Assembly (NCBI RefSeq): GCF_002901995.1
Contig: NZ_PPQN01000001.1
Span: 25,934 to 89,933 of the forward strand
Direction: 5' to 3'
DNA: 64,000 nucleotides
Origin: Staphylococcus coagulans
Lineage (GTDB): Bacteria; Bacillota; Bacilli; Staphylococcales; Staphylococcaceae
Below the pieces are notes generated by a model. It was not told the DNA's origin, searched no databases, and worked only from the letters and a program-made list of their open reading frames with translations. Both the position numbers and the translations under genes were made by a program. Below, piece after piece: positions 10,724-19,557 of this stretch; position 1 is the stretch's first letter; every line of letters begins with the position of its first letter.

Positions 10724-11986
10724 ATGAGTGAAAAGATCGTAAAAACGGATAATGGTTTACAAGTCCCTAATCAACCTATCATTCCATTTATTATTGGTGA
10801 CGGTATCGGGCCTGATATTTGGAAAGCAGCGAGTCGTGTTATTGATGCAGCTGTTGAAAAAGCATATTCTGGAGAAAAAGCAATTTCATGGAAAGAAGTG
10901 CTAGCAGGACAAAAAGCATATGATCAAACAGGTGAATGGTTACCTTCTGAAACGCTTGATACAATCAAAGAATACTTGATAGCGATTAAAGGACCTTTAA
11001 CAACTCCAATCGGCGGAGGTATCCGTTCATTGAATGTTGCATTACGCCAAGAATTGGATTTATTTACATGTCTACGTCCAGTACGCTGGTTCCAAGGTGT
11101 GCCATCACCAGTGAAACGACCACAAGATACAGATATGGTCATCTTCCGTGAAAATACTGAAGACATTTATGCAGGCATCGAATTCAAAGAAGGTACAGAT
11201 GAAGTTAAAAAGGTAATTGATTTCTTACAAAATGAAATGGGTGCAAAAAATATTCGCTTCCCTGAAACTTCTGGTATTGGTATTAAGCCTGTATCGAAAG
11301 AAGGGACTGAACGATTAGTACGTGCTGCGATTCAATACGCTTTAGACAATCAACGTAAATCTGTAACGCTTGTGCATAAAGGGAATATCATGAAATTTAC
11401 TGAAGGTGCCTTTAAACAATGGGGATATGATTTAGCAGAGAAAGAGTTTGGTGATCAAGTCTTCACTTGGCAACAATATGACCGTTTAGTTGATGAAAAA
11501 GGTAAAGATGAAGCTAACCGTATTCAAGATCAAGCTGAAAAAGACGGTAAAGTTATTATTAAAGACTCCATTGCGGATATTTTCTTACAACAAATTTTAA
11601 CACGTCCAGCTGACCATGATGTAGTGGCAACAATGAATTTAAATGGTGACTATATTTCTGATGCCCTTGCTGCACAAGTCGGAGGTATCGGTATTGCACC
11701 AGGCGCAAACATTAACTATGAATCTGGTCATGCTATTTTCGAAGCAACGCACGGAACAGCGCCAAAATATGCAGACTTAGATAAAGTTAACCCTTCTTCT
11801 GTATTATTATCAGGGGTATTAATGTTAGAACATTTAGGTTGGCAAGAAGCTGCAGATTTGATTACGCAAGCAGTTGAAAAAACAATTGCTTCTAAAGTTG
11901 TAACTTATGATTTTGCACGCTTGATGGAAGGTGCAACTGAAGTTAAAACATCTGAATTTGCAGACGAATTAATTAAAAATCTTTAA
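10724..11986 (+). CDS. icd: Isocitrate dehydrogenase (NADP+)
   Basis: Oxidises isocitrate to 2-oxoglutarate with NADP reduction. The 420-residue length is close to S. aureus Icd. Motifs: IGDGIGPD (24-31), substrate-binding [13 protein letters not shown] with Ser102 (the residue phosphorylated in E. coli Icd), [24 protein letters not shown] and the coenzyme-site [19 protein letters not shown] specificity is inferred from overall similarity to the prokaryotic NADP-Icd family. GGAGG precedes the ATG in the short spacer after citZ. A terminator at 12008 separates it from phoPR. Confidence 0.97.
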   Translation: MSEKIVKTDNGLQVPNQPIIPFIIGDGIGPDIWKAASRVIDAAVEKAYSGEKAISWKEVLAGQKAYDQTGEWLPSETLDTIKEYLIAIKGPLTTPIGGGIRSLNVALRQELDLFTCLRPVRWFQGVPSPVKRPQDTDMVIFRENTEDIYAGIEFKEGTDEVKKVIDFLQNEMGAKNIRFPETSGIGIKPVSKEGTERLVRAAIQYALDNQRKSVTLVHKGNIMKFTEGAFKQWGYDLAEKEFGDQVFTWQQYDRLVDEKGKDEANRIQDQAEKDGKVIIKDSIADIFLQQILTRPADHDVVATMNLNGDYISDALAAQVGGIGIAPGANINYESGHAIFEATHGTAPKYADLDKVNPSSVLLSGVLMLEHLGWQEAADLITQAVEKTIASKVVTYDFARLMEGATEVKTSEFADELIKNL

Positions 11987-12007
11987 TCAATAAGATGATA
12001 TACAATG

Positions 12008-12063
12008 GGAATCAGATCGAGACTTCAATGTAATAATGAAGATCTCGTTTGATTCCTTTTTTA
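12008..12063 (+). terminator. Intrinsic terminator of citZ-icd
   Basis: GGAATCA (12008-12014) pairs with TGATTCC (12050-12056), continued inward by CGAG and CTTCA against TGAAG and CTCG, then a run of T. The remaining 12064-12238 holds no gene. Confidence 0.88.
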
Positions 12064-12238
12064 GTGACTCGAATTCAACCTTTAGTGAGACGCTCTATTT
12101 CGTTTCAATGCCATCATTATTATTTACCTAAAGTATTTGTATAGCGAAAGTAAGTTTCATTAATCGCGCTTATTGTAAAGTGTAAAAAGTTCTATTTAAT
12201 GTATCCATGTATAACTAACCGCTTTTATATTGAAATTA

Positions 12239-12271
12239 TTAACGTTACATTAAGTTATTGTAAAGTTACTT
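12239..12271 (+). promoter_or_regulatory. PhoP-box-like direct repeats upstream of phoP
   Basis: TTAACG (12239) and TTACAT (12245), TTATTG (12255), TTACTT (12266) give GTTA-type hexamers about 10-11 bases apart, the periodicity of Bacillus PhoP boxes (consensus TTAACA-like). They sit roughly 35-65 bases upstream of TATAAT at 12304-12309. This suggests autoregulation of phoPR; no footprint can be seen from sequence. Confidence 0.42.
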
Positions 12272-12337
12272 AACTATATATTATTTTTGAGTTCATTTTA
12301 AGTTATAATGAAATTAATATCATAAGGAGGTAGATGT

Positions 12338-13042
12338 ATGGCTCAAAGAGTGCTTGTCGTTGATGATGAACAATCAATCGTAACATTATTAAAATATAAT
12401 CTTGAGCAAGCGGGGTATGTAGTTGAGATTGCCCAAGATGGTGAGGAAGCATTGCAAAAAGAAAAAGAAACAAAGCCCGATTTAATTGTTTTAGATGTCA
12501 TGTTACCAAAAAAAGATGGTATAGAAGTCTGCAAAACGATTCGATCAGATAAAAATCAAGTTCCCATTTTAATGTTAACTGCAAAAGATGACGAATTTGA
12601 TCGTGTGCTTGGTCTTGAATTAGGTGCAGATGATTATATGACCAAACCATTTTCACCAAGAGAAGTTGTCGCACGTGTCAAAGCGATTTTGCGTCGTTCA
12701 TCTGTCGTTGATTCTGTAAAGAATGAAGACGAGGATGAAGATATTGTAATTGGCAATATTAGAATTCGTCCAGACTTTTTTGAAGTTTATCGTAACGATA
12801 CATTACTAGAATTAACACCTAAAGAATTTGAATTATTATTATATTTAGTCGAACGACAAGGCCGTGTCATTACACGTGAACATATGCTGAATTCAGTTTG
12901 GAATTATGAATTTGCGGGTGATTCTAGAATTGTTGATGTCCATATTAGTCATTTACGAGATAAGCTTGAAGAGAATCCGAAACAGCCCCAGTTGATTAAA
13001 ACAGTACGTGGTTTAGGGTATAAATTGGAGCGACCAAAATAA
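12338..13042 (+). CDS. phoP: Phosphate response regulator PhoP
   Basis: OmpR-family DNA-binding response regulator of the phosphate-starvation system. Receiver domain: acidic pair D9/D10, phosphoacceptor Asp53 (VLDVMLPKKDG), switch residues in MLTAKDD and Lys103 in MTKPFSP. The winged-helix domain occupies about residues 130-232, ending HLRDKLEENP and VRGLGYKLE. The length, 234 aa, equals S. aureus PhoP. A strong AAGGAGG precedes ATG. phoR starts directly at the base after its stop codon, so the two are one transcript. Confidence 0.96.
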   Translation: MAQRVLVVDDEQSIVTLLKYNLEQAGYVVEIAQDGEEALQKEKETKPDLIVLDVMLPKKDGIEVCKTIRSDKNQVPILMLTAKDDEFDRVLGLELGADDYMTKPFSPREVVARVKAILRRSSVVDSVKNEDEDEDIVIGNIRIRPDFFEVYRNDTLLELTPKEFELLLYLVERQGRVITREHMLNSVWNYEFAGDSRIVDVHISHLRDKLEENPKQPQLIKTVRGLGYKLERPK

Positions 13043-14743
13043 ATGATAAAATTTTATCACAAGCTTTTAATTATACTTACAACGATCACTGTTGTAAGTT
13101 TTCTTTTATTAGGATTTATCGTGCATAATAGCATTTATTTAAAGTCAGTAGAGTATGAGAAAAAGTCTTTAATAAAAGAAGCGAAACAAATTATCACTTT
13201 AAATAAAGAAAATAACCCCCAACGTATCCAAGAACTTGCACGTATTTATGATACGAACATGCTTATTATTGAAAAAGGGCAAAGAACGGAATTCAAGACG
13301 AATCACGATAAAATAGATTCACAAAAAGAAAAACAAGTTTTACAACAATTAAAAAGTGACAATAATGCATATGAATTGGATGCTAAAACAAAAAAATATT
13401 GGTTTGGTTATCGTAAAGATGATACGACGTTATTGATTAATGGCTCTTTTGACATGGTTTACGAATTGCAATTACAATTTTGGAAGTATTTAATTTTAGT
13501 TGGTATGTTTATCATCGCACTTATCTTTTTTACAGTGCGTTATATCAACCGAACATATATCCAACCGATAAATGAAGTCTCTTATGCTGCCTCACTTCTC
13601 ACTGACGGTAACTATCGAGTGAGAGTTCCTGAGAGTAGTGTTAAAGAAATGAGAGAGCTTTATGTAACGATTAATGTTTTAGCACGAAGATTGGAACAAC
13701 TGAATAGCGAACAAAAGATTCAACGCAATCGTTTAGTCACGACACTCGAGAATATCCCAAGTGCAGTTTTGATGATAGATAAAAGTGGGAAAATTGTGGT
13801 AGCCAATCAAACTTACTATACGATTTTTAACGAGTCACATAATGTTGAAAATCAAAATTATGAGAAATATCTACATCCAACATTGAAAAAACTCGTTGTA
13901 GAAGGTTTTCGAACTGAAAAAGCGGTATATGAACAAGTTGAAATCTTAATCAATCATATTCATCAAAAATTTTTCGATACTTCGTGTGTGCCTATATTGT
14001 CTCGAACAAAAAAACATTTACAAGGGATGGTTATTGTACTTCATGATATTACGCAGCTCAAGAAACTTGAAAATTTAAGAAGAGACTTCGTAGCCAATGT
14101 ATCTCATGAACTCAAAACACCGATCACGTCTATGAAAGGTTTTACAGAGACATTGATTGAAGGTGCGAAAAATGATGAAGCATCTTTAGATATGTTTCTC
14201 AATATTATTTTGAAAGAGTCAAATCGAATTCAATCTTTAGTAGAAGATTTACTTGATTTGTCTAAAATTGAGCAAAATACGACGGTTGAAAAACATCGGA
14301 TTGATCTTTCTGAAGTCGCAAAATCTTCTTTTTCTGTAATAGAGCATATTGCCAATGAAAAATCGATACGCTTAGTTGATGAAATTGAACCACATATTTT
14401 TGCGATGGCAGATGAAGGTAAAATTTCGCAAGTGATTGTAAATTTAATGACAAATGCCGTCAATTATTCTCCAAAAGACAGTACTGTGAGATTATTAGTC
14501 TATCGAGATGACATGCATCCTGTTATCGAAGTCATTGACCAAGGTATTGGAATTGATGAACAAGAAAAATACCGTATTTTCGAAAGATTTTATCGGGTGG
14601 ATAAAGCGCGAAGTCGAGAGTCCGGTGGCACAGGTTTAGGGCTATCGATTACTAAGCACATTGTTGAATCCTATCAAGGAAGTATTGAAGTAGAGTCAGA
14701 ATTAGGTAAAGGCTCAAAATTTAAAGTTGTATTGCCTGAGTAA
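13043..14743 (+). CDS. phoR: Phosphate sensor histidine kinase PhoR
   Basis: Membrane sensor kinase paired with PhoP. Two transmembrane helices (about 8-27 and 149-165) bracket an extracytoplasmic segment of about 120 residues. Then come a HAMP linker (166-220), a PAS domain (about 228-340), the HisKA domain with His355 in SHELKTP, and the ATPase domain with an N-box MTNAVNYSP, G1 DQGIGID, F-box FERFYRVD and G2 GGTGLGLS. The length, 566 aa, is in the range of the Gram-positive PhoR/WalK-like family. Its place behind phoP, between icd and polA, supports PhoR, not another PAS kinase. Confidence 0.94.
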   Translation: MIKFYHKLLIILTTITVVSFLLLGFIVHNSIYLKSVEYEKKSLIKEAKQIITLNKENNPQRIQELARIYDTNMLIIEKGQRTEFKTNHDKIDSQKEKQVLQQLKSDNNAYELDAKTKKYWFGYRKDDTTLLINGSFDMVYELQLQFWKYLILVGMFIIALIFFTVRYINRTYIQPINEVSYAASLLTDGNYRVRVPESSVKEMRELYVTINVLARRLEQLNSEQKIQRNRLVTTLENIPSAVLMIDKSGKIVVANQTYYTIFNESHNVENQNYEKYLHPTLKKLVVEGFRTEKAVYEQVEILINHIHQKFFDTSCVPILSRTKKHLQGMVIVLHDITQLKKLENLRRDFVANVSHELKTPITSMKGFTETLIEGAKNDEASLDMFLNIILKESNRIQSLVEDLLDLSKIEQNTTVEKHRIDLSEVAKSSFSVIEHIANEKSIRLVDEIEPHIFAMADEGKISQVIVNLMTNAVNYSPKDSTVRLLVYRDDMHPVIEVIDQGIGIDEQEKYRIFERFYRVDKARSRESGGTGLGLSITKHIVESYQGSIEVESELGKGSKFKVVLPE

Positions 14744-14771
14744 TATTAAAATAGAGACAGCGCATCACAAG

Positions 14772-14900
14772 AGAATGAGACGATGAAACTGTAATGAAAA
14801 CAGCAAAGCTAAATTTTGACGTTACAGTGGCAATTAGATTTCATAAATGCCCCAAATGGAGGGTTTAAAGAAATCTTAATTATCATCGCTCATTCTTTTT
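14772..14900 (+). ncRNA. Multi-stem structured RNA ending in a terminator, phoR-polA intergenic
   Basis: An outer helix pairs AGAATGAG-A-CGATGA (14772-14786) with TCATCGCTCATTCT (14883-14896): 14 pairs with one bulged A, followed directly by TTTT. Inside are two hairpins. ACTGTAATG (14788-14796) pairs with CGTTACAGT (14820-14828) with one G-U. AGATTTC (14836-14842) pairs with GAAATCT (14870-14876), with inner TAAA/TTTA and CCC/GGG. The outline is a three-way junction closed by a terminator. It starts 28 bases after the phoR stop, so it may be the phoR 3' end or a processed small RNA. I do not recognise a known family. Confidence 0.5.
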
Positions 14901-14916
14901 ATGTATTGATTGATAA

Positions 14917-14929
14917 TGTGATCATCACA
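14917..14929. repeat. Perfect dyad TGTGAT-C-ATCACA upstream of polA
   Basis: Six-base arms around one central base, in the 136 bases between the structured RNA and the polA start. It could be an operator for polA, but I recognise no regulator for it. Weak -10 candidates lie at 14958 and 14998. Confidence 0.35.
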
Positions 14930-15036
14930 ACAGCCTATTTTTTAATCAAAAGTGGTGTATGCTGATAAAAGAGTTAGATGACACCTCTATGCCTGAATAT
15001 GATAAAATAAGGACAAACGATAATGGAGGGAATTGC

Positions 15037-17664
15037 GTGGATAAACTCATATTAATAGATGGTAATAGTCTAAGTTTTAGAGCATTTTATGCCTTGCCAT
15101 TATTAAAAAATAAAGCTGGCATTCATACAAATGCCGTCTATGGCTTTGCACGATTACTAGAAAAGATTTTAAAAGAAGAACAACCGACTCACTTTTTAGT
15201 TGCGTTTGATGCTGGAAAAACGACATTTAGACATGAAACGTATAAAGAATATAAAGGAGGCCGTCAAAAAACACCGCCTGAGCTTAGTGAACAGTTACCT
15301 TATATTCGTCAACTGCTAGATGCTTATCAAATCAAGCGATACGAGTTAGAAAATTATGAGGCTGATGATATTATCGGTACCTTGAGTCAAGCTGCTGATG
15401 AAGCAGGTATGCAAACCATTATTATTACAGGCGATCGCGATTTGACTCAATTAGCGACAGATAATGTCACAATTTACTATACAAAAAAAGGGGTTACGGA
15501 TGTCGATCACTATACACCGGACTTTATCTCAGAAAAATATAATGGATTAACGCCTAAGCAAATTATAGATTTAAAAGGATTGATGGGAGATACATCAGAT
15601 AATATTCCTGGTGTTGCTGGTGTAGGTGAAAAAACAGCAATCAAGCTTTTAAATCAATTTGAAACCGTTGAAGGTGTTTATGCGCATCTTGATGACGTGA
15701 CTGGTAAAAAGTTAAAAGAAAAACTTGAAAACAGTCGTGAAGATGCATTAATGAGTAAGCAATTAGCAACTATCAATTGTGAAAGCCCGATTACAGTGAC
15801 ATTAAACGATGTTAAACGACCACAAGAAATCGATGAATCAGAAAAAGTGTCACTATTTAAAACACTAGAATTTCGACAACTATTAGAAGAAATCGATATT
15901 GAAACAATTCAAGAGGCTCCGGCAAAAGAATTTAAAGTCACACAAGATATTTCAAAATTAGATTTGACTCAATTAAAAGAAGCAGCTATCCATGTTGAGG
16001 TTGCAGGACCTAATTACTTAAAAGATGATTTACTCACATTTGGTTTGTTCGATGGACAAAATTATATCGTCATCCCATTTAATCAGTTAAAAGCGCATTC
16101 AGATTTAGTCCAATGGTTAGAAGATAAAGAGACCGAGAAATGGGTCTATGATGCGAAAAAAACATATATCGCAATGAAACGAAATGAGATTGCAATTCAA
16201 AATATTCGCTTTGATGTGATGCTTGCAAGCTATATCATTGATCCTTCTAGAACGATAGATGACATTGCTTCAGTTGTATCTCATTTTAAACGTACTTATG
16301 TAAAAGACGATATTGCCATTTACGGTAAAGGAAAATCTTATCACGTACCAAAAGATGAAATTTTGTACGCACATATTGCTTCTATTTTAGATGCAATTCA
16401 TGAAGTACAACCTCAAATGATGGAAATTTTAGAGGCTCATCAACAAACAGCGCTGTTATCTGAAATTGAACTACCACTCGCTTCAATATTAAGTGAAATG
16501 GAAGCAGTAGGGATTTATACAGATGTCGAGACTTTAAAAAATATGGAACAAGATTTACAAGCACAACTGGATGATTTGATTCAAGCGATTCACGACCTAG
16601 CGGGAGAGCCCTTTAATATTAATTCACCAAAACAGTTAGGTGTCATTTTATTTGAAAAATTAAAGTTACCGATTATTAAAAAAACGAAGACAGGTTATTC
16701 CACAGCGGTGGATGTTCTTGAAAAGCTTCAGGGTGAGCATCCGATTATTGAATATATTTTAACTTACCGCACACTTTCTAAATTACAGTCGACATACGTC
16801 GAAGGTTTACAAAAAGTAATTTGGGATGATCAACGAATTCATACGCGCTTTAATCAAACACTTGCACAGACAGGGCGACTGTCTTCCGTCGATCCAAACT
16901 TGCAAAATATTCCAATTCGCTTGGAAGAAGGTCGCAAAATACGTAAAGCGTTTAAATCAAGCCACGATGATTACGTTATTTTAGCTGCGGATTATTCTCA
17001 AATTGAATTACGCGTTTTAGCGCATATTACAGGAGATCCGACTTTACAAAAAGCATTTATCGACGAAGAAGATGTTCACATGACGACAGCGATGAAAGTG
17101 TTTAATGTTGATGCAGATCAAGTAACGTCAATGATGAGAAGACAAGCGAAAGCTGTTAATTTTGGAATCGTTTATGGCATTAGCGATTACGGCTTAAGTC
17201 AAAATTTGGGTATTAGCCGAAAAGAAGCGCAACGATTTATCGATGATTATTTGAACCATTTTCCTGGCGTGAAAGACTATATGGATAATATTGTTCAAGA
17301 TGCGAAACAAAACGGTTATGTAGAAACGCTTCTAAAGCGTAGAAGATATATTCCGGATATTACGAGTCGAAACTTTAATAAGCGAGGTTTTGCGGAACGA
17401 ACTGCGATGAACTCTCCAATTCAAGGTAGTGCAGCAGATATTATTAAATTAGCCATGGTTAATTTTGATAAAAAAGTTCGTGAAACTGAATTTAATGCCA
17501 AACTATTATTACAAGTGCATGATGAGCTTATTTTTGAAGTTCCGAAAGATGAAGTGCAAGCATTTAGCAAATTTGTTGAAGATATTATGGCAAATGCGTT
17601 AGAATTGGATGTTCCGTTAAGTGTAGAATCAGATTATGGGTGTACATGGTATGATGCTAAATAG
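15037..17664 (+). CDS. polA: DNA polymerase I
   Basis: Fills gaps and removes RNA primers in repair and lagging-strand maturation. The N-terminal 5' nuclease domain (about 1-290) shows LIDGNSLSFRAFYA, FDAGKTTFRH, NYEADDIIG and ITGDRDLTQL. The central exonuclease-like domain lacks the usual DxE acid pair, as in Bacillus Pol I, so proofreading is unlikely. The polymerase domain carries AADYSQIELR (motif A), RRQAKAVNFGIVYG (O-helix, motif B) and QVHDELIFE (motif C). I start at GTG 15037 (875 aa) because GGAGGG at 15025-15030 is 6 bases upstream and the protein then begins at the conserved KLILIDG; an upstream ATG at 14959 adds 26 unsupported residues. Confidence 0.97.
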   Translation: MDKLILIDGNSLSFRAFYALPLLKNKAGIHTNAVYGFARLLEKILKEEQPTHFLVAFDAGKTTFRHETYKEYKGGRQKTPPELSEQLPYIRQLLDAYQIKRYELENYEADDIIGTLSQAADEAGMQTIIITGDRDLTQLATDNVTIYYTKKGVTDVDHYTPDFISEKYNGLTPKQIIDLKGLMGDTSDNIPGVAGVGEKTAIKLLNQFETVEGVYAHLDDVTGKKLKEKLENSREDALMSKQLATINCESPITVTLNDVKRPQEIDESEKVSLFKTLEFRQLLEEIDIETIQEAPAKEFKVTQDISKLDLTQLKEAAIHVEVAGPNYLKDDLLTFGLFDGQNYIVIPFNQLKAHSDLVQWLEDKETEKWVYDAKKTYIAMKRNEIAIQNIRFDVMLASYIIDPSRTIDDIASVVSHFKRTYVKDDIAIYGKGKSYHVPKDEILYAHIASILDAIHEVQPQMMEILEAHQQTALLSEIELPLASILSEMEAVGIYTDVETLKNMEQDLQAQLDDLIQAIHDLAGEPFNINSPKQLGVILFEKLKLPIIKKTKTGYSTAVDVLEKLQGEHPIIEYILTYRTLSKLQSTYVEGLQKVIWDDQRIHTRFNQTLAQTGRLSSVDPNLQNIPIRLEEGRKIRKAFKSSHDDYVILAADYSQIELRVLAHITGDPTLQKAFIDEEDVHMTTAMKVFNVDADQVTSMMRRQAKAVNFGIVYGISDYGLSQNLGISRKEAQRFIDDYLNHFPGVKDYMDNIVQDAKQNGYVETLLKRRRYIPDITSRNFNKRGFAERTAMNSPIQGSAADIIKLAMVNFDKKVRETEFNAKLLLQVHDELIFEVPKDEVQAFSKFVEDIMANALELDVPLSVESDYGCTWYDAK

Positions 17665-17683
17665 AAAGTAGGTCAGTTCGAAA

Positions 17684-18556
17684 ATGCCAGAATTACCAGA
17701 AGTTGAACACGTCACAAGAGGAATCAAACCATTTGCTTTAAACCAAAAGATTATTGATGTGTCTTTTTCTCAACCTGTTATTTTAGGAAAAGAAAATGGA
17801 AAGGCAACGATTATAAAAGGTATAAGTCTTGACGACTTTAAACGATATACAGTGAACTATACGATTACAAATATTCAACGCCGAAGTAAATATATTTTAT
17901 TTGAGATTCAACATGAACAATTAGAACGTATGTTAATATCTCATCTAGGCATGGCTGGTGGATTTTTTATCGTAAATGAAATCGATGATATACCGATATT
18001 AAACTATCGAAAACATTGGCAAGTGGTCTTTCACTTAGAAAATGGTATGAAACTAGTGTATAGTGATATTCGTCGTTTTGGTGAAATTAGAAATGTTGAA
18101 GCATTAATGGATTATCCATCTTTATTAGAAATAGCACCAGAGCCATTTGAAGATGAGGCTTTAGCACATTTTCTGTCTAAAAGTAATGAAAAAAAATATT
18201 CAAGGATGGCAATAAAGGCATTTATTTTAGACCATCGTGTGATTGCCGGATGTGGCAATATTTATGCGTGTGAAGCTTTATTTGATGCGAAGTTGAATCC
18301 TAACACGACGGTGAATCAGCTATCAGATGCACAAAAAACTGAAGTATTCGATAGTGTTGTGAAAGTGCTTAATATGGGTATTTTGAATGGTGGGACAAGC
18401 GTCTCAGATTATGTTCATGCAGATGGACAAAAAGGAACAATGCAAGATTATTTAAATGTTTATAAGAAGAAAAACTGTACGTCTTGTGACTCGGCAATAG
18501 AAACGGTGATTATAGCAGGACGTAATACACATTTTTGTCCGGTTTGCCAAAGATAG
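17684..18556 (+). CDS. mutM: Formamidopyrimidine-DNA glycosylase
   Basis: Excises 8-oxoguanine and formamidopyrimidines and nicks the abasic site. The start is fixed by the invariant PELPEVE: after Met removal Pro2 is the catalytic nucleophile and Glu3 assists. The helix-two-turn-helix region includes [13 protein letters not shown], and the C-terminal zinc finger has CTSC and CPVC. The length, 290 aa, is normal. The ribosome site is weak, with AGTAGG about 12 bases from ATG, so coupling to polA 19 bases upstream is likely. The order polA-mutM-coaE is conserved in Firmicutes. Confidence 0.97.
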   Translation: MPELPEVEHVTRGIKPFALNQKIIDVSFSQPVILGKENGKATIIKGISLDDFKRYTVNYTITNIQRRSKYILFEIQHEQLERMLISHLGMAGGFFIVNEIDDIPILNYRKHWQVVFHLENGMKLVYSDIRRFGEIRNVEALMDYPSLLEIAPEPFEDEALAHFLSKSNEKKYSRMAIKAFILDHRVIAGCGNIYACEALFDAKLNPNTTVNQLSDAQKTEVFDSVVKVLNMGILNGGTSVSDYVHADGQKGTMQDYLNVYKKKNCTSCDSAIETVIIAGRNTHFCPVCQR

Positions 18557-18570
18557 GGAAGAGGGAGATT

Positions 18571-19197
18571 ATGCCAAAAGTAATTGGATTAACAGGTGGG
18601 ATTGCAACAGGCAAATCCACGGTTGCAGCGTTATTGGAAGTTCATGGATTTAAAATTGTTGATGCAGATCTTGCATCTCGAAAAGCTGTCGAAAAAGGTT
18701 CTGTAGGTTTACGACAAATACAGGAACAGTTCGGCGAAGAAGCCATTAATGAAGATGGCGAAATGGACCGCGCTTATATTGCACAACAAGTTTTTTATGA
18801 TGATGAAAAAAGAAAACAACTGAATCAAATCGTTCATCCGATTGTGCGTGAATTGATGCAAAAAGAGCGAGATCATTATCTTGCTGAAGGCCATGATGTC
18901 ATCATGGATATCCCATTATTGTATGAAAATGGACTTGAAGATACAGTTGACGAAGTGTGGCTTGTCTATGCATCAGAGCCGATTCAAATAGATCGGTTAA
19001 TGGAAAGAAATCAGTTATCAATTGATGATGCTAAAGCACGTATATACAGTCAGATTTCCATTGATAAAAAGAGCAGAATGGCCGATGTCGTTATTGACAA
19101 TTTAGGCTCTAAGCTTGAATTAAAACAAAATTTAGAACAACTATTAGCGGAAAAAGGCTATTTAAATGCTGATGATGATTCTAATGAAACGATATAA
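18571..19197 (+). CDS. coaE: Dephospho-CoA kinase
   Basis: Phosphorylates the 3'-hydroxyl of dephospho-CoA, the last step of coenzyme A synthesis. The P-loop is [11 protein letters not shown] at residues 6-16; further conserved segments are DADLASRK and HPIVRE, and DIPLLYENG is the lid region. I start at ATG 18571 (208 aa), 5 bases after GAGGG at 18561-18565; an upstream in-frame ATG at 18535 lies inside mutM and adds 12 residues with no family support. Last gene of the polA-mutM-coaE unit, closed by a very long hairpin terminator. Confidence 0.95.
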   Translation: MPKVIGLTGGIATGKSTVAALLEVHGFKIVDADLASRKAVEKGSVGLRQIQEQFGEEAINEDGEMDRAYIAQQVFYDDEKRKQLNQIVHPIVRELMQKERDHYLAEGHDVIMDIPLLYENGLEDTVDEVWLVYASEPIQIDRLMERNQLSIDDAKARIYSQISIDKKSRMADVVIDNLGSKLELKQNLEQLLAEKGYLNADDDSNETI

Positions 19198-19216
19198 CAA
19201 CTTAATATGATTTTTC

Positions 19217-19302
19217 AGCAACGCCACGTTGTAGCGCATGTCAAAACATTATTTAGCATTTTTGGCATGCGCGATGTGTTACAACGGTGCGTTGCTTTTT
19301 TA
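19217..19302 (+). terminator. Long-hairpin terminator after coaE
   Basis: AGCAACGC (19217-19224) pairs with GCGTTGCT (19289-19296). Inner helices CGTTGTA/TACAACG-like and CGCATG/CATGCG continue the stem to a roughly 20-base loop, then TTTTTT. The hairpin of about 80 bases is unusually long for a terminator. Confidence 0.88.
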
Positions 19303-19477
19303 TTATAAAATTGTGACTCACTATCTTGAAGATGGAGCTATTTAATTATGGACAAAAATGTTTCAGAGATAGGGCCTTCACTATAGAGCATCTTTAATTC
19401 ATCAAACGATTTGAACGATATGTGAAAAACACATACATCAAATGTTATTTATTGAAAGTAATAAGAAAAAATTATCA
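19303..19477. other. Gene-free stretch upstream of gapB control region
   Basis: No gene-sized ORF on either strand. A 12-codon frame from ATG 19348 has a GGAG 8-9 bases upstream but lies before the gapB promoter and has no other support. Confidence 0.45.
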
Positions 19478-19515
19478 AAGAAAACGGTTTCAAATCTACT
19501 TCAATATGCTATACT
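19478..19515 (+). promoter_or_regulatory. gapB promoter overlapped by a cre-like operator
   Basis: The 16 bases at 19478-19493 (AAGAAAACGGTTTCAA) match 14 of 16 positions of WTGAAARCGYTTWCWN. They overlap the only plausible -35 (TTTCAA, 19488-19493), which sits 16 bases before TATACT at 19510-19515. A repressor bound here would block RNA polymerase, which fits glucose repression of a gluconeogenic gene. In Bacillus CcpN also controls gapB; I did not recognise a CcpN site. Confidence 0.52.
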
Positions 19516-19557
19516 AATTTCTATAAGTATAACACATTATTAAGGAGTGCTTTTATC

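Noticed and set aside
14959..15036. N-terminal extension of polA from ATG 14959
   Set aside because: The extension has no similarity to Pol I; the SD at 15025-15030 fits GTG 15037 and the protein then starts at the conserved KLILIDG.
15900..16500. Damaged proofreading domain of polA as a sign of decay
   Set aside because: Lack of exonuclease acidic residues is normal for Bacillus-type Pol I and the frame is intact.
19348..19386. 12-codon ORF upstream of gapB
   Set aside because: It lies before the gapB promoter; nothing supports it except a GGAG.
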